From NCBI GenBank assembly GCA_023266695.1, contig JAHFPO010000127.1, positions 1 to 6,523 on the forward strand: a stretch of 6,523 bases of DNA. The letters are read 5' to 3'. Made by a program: the position numbers and the translations under genes. Under the pieces are notes generated by a model, which saw only the letters and a list, made by a program, of their open reading frames with translations, made no database searches and was not told the DNA's origin. The stretch is from Hyphomicrobiales bacterium. Lineage in GTDB: Bacteria; Pseudomonadota; Alphaproteobacteria; Rhizobiales; Xanthobacteraceae. This document shows positions 6,381-6,523 of the stretch, in pieces. The number at the start of each line of letters is the position of its first letter. The stretch's first letter is position 1.

Positions 6381-6523
6381 ATGCCGAAGGTGCCCGGGGG
6401 GCTATTCACAGAAAGATGGGTCCGACACAAGGCGGAGATTCCCGCGACGGGCGACATCGCTTATTTCGAGCGTTTGAAGAAAGGCCGGAGCCTTCTCTTG
6501 AGAAGCAGATACGGCGGACAAAA
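6381..6523 (+). CDS. Probable tyrosine-recombinase integrase, N-terminal 47 codons (3' cut by window)
   Basis: This gene opens at ATG 6381 after a strong ribosome binding site (GGGAGGAG, 6364-6371, nine bases before the start) and remains open to the window end. The 47 residues begin MPKVPGGLFTERWVR and continue with IPATGDIAYFERL, LLLRSRYGG. The pattern of an LTER-like start, then a short 'DYFD' strand, then a 'LxLRVxxGG.K' strand is typical of the N-terminal arm-binding domain of phage and island integrases. The catalytic R-H-R-Y residues would lie well beyond the window, so the assignment rests on N-terminal resemblance and on the adjacent tRNA fragment. The gene reads away from that fragment, into the putative element. 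Confidence 0.62.
   Translation, partial: MPKVPGGLFTERWVRHKAEIPATGDIAYFERLKKGRSLLLRSRYGGQ

Larger units (their letters stand above)
6173..6523. mobile_element. Probable att junction and left end of a tRNA-His-targeted integrative element (continues right)
   Basis: A truncated 3' tRNA half is followed by compositionally different DNA and an integrase-like gene pointing away from it. When a tyrosine recombinase inserts an element into a tRNA 3' end, one junction keeps an intact tRNA and the other keeps only the 3' part. Here the 3' part borders host-like genes on the left, so the element should lie to the right. The exact crossover point cannot be fixed from one junction. The far end, with the intact tRNA-His, is outside the window. 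Confidence 0.55.

Noticed and set aside
1..6523. CRISPR array, rRNA, toxin-antitoxin or defence genes
   Set aside because: No regularly spaced repeats, rRNA sequence or recognisable defence-gene motifs were seen on either strand.

Overview
The window looks like a GC-rich alphaproteobacterial chromosome, most likely Hyphomicrobiales/Rhizobiales. Three things suggest this: overall codon use; a palindromic repeat of the type common in that group (CGTCATCCTGAGG ... CTCGAAGGACGACG); and a tRNA-His remnant with A at the discriminator position, a peculiarity of an alphaproteobacterial sublineage. No species can be named.

Layout. Positions 3-2496 (+) hold two overlapping ABC transporter permease genes of the nitrate/sulfonate/taurine (SsuC/TauC) type, the first cut by the window edge, followed by an alpha/beta hydrolase resembling 2,6-dihydroxypseudooxynicotine hydrolase. 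A 45-bp imperfect palindrome (2486-2530) separates this unit from a convergent minus-strand pair. That pair is a form II CoxL-like molybdenum hydroxylase large subunit (6107-3750) followed 37 bp later by an M24 'creatinase/aminopeptidase-fold' protein that has lost most of the metal ligands (3712-2537).

The right end (6173-6523) differs in character. A 50-nt 3' portion of a tRNA-His(GTG) gene, anticodon arm to CCA, lies on the minus strand with no 5' half. Then come about 160 bp of AT-richer, repeat-containing DNA and the first 47 codons of a probable tyrosine-recombinase integrase running out of the window. This is the expected anatomy of an att junction of a tRNA-targeted integrative element, with the element to the right.

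Working together. The left part reads as a small-molecule uptake and breakdown locus. The importer would bring in an organic substrate, the Mo-hydroxylase would hydroxylate or oxidise it, and the C-C hydrolase and the M24-fold protein would cleave products. In nicotine degradation on plasmid pAO1, a molybdenum hydroxylase of the KdhL type makes the substrate of the hydrolase family seen here. An N-heterocycle or aryl-ketone substrate is therefore a reasonable but unproven inference. The FAD and 2Fe-2S subunits that the Mo-hydroxylase would need are not in the window.
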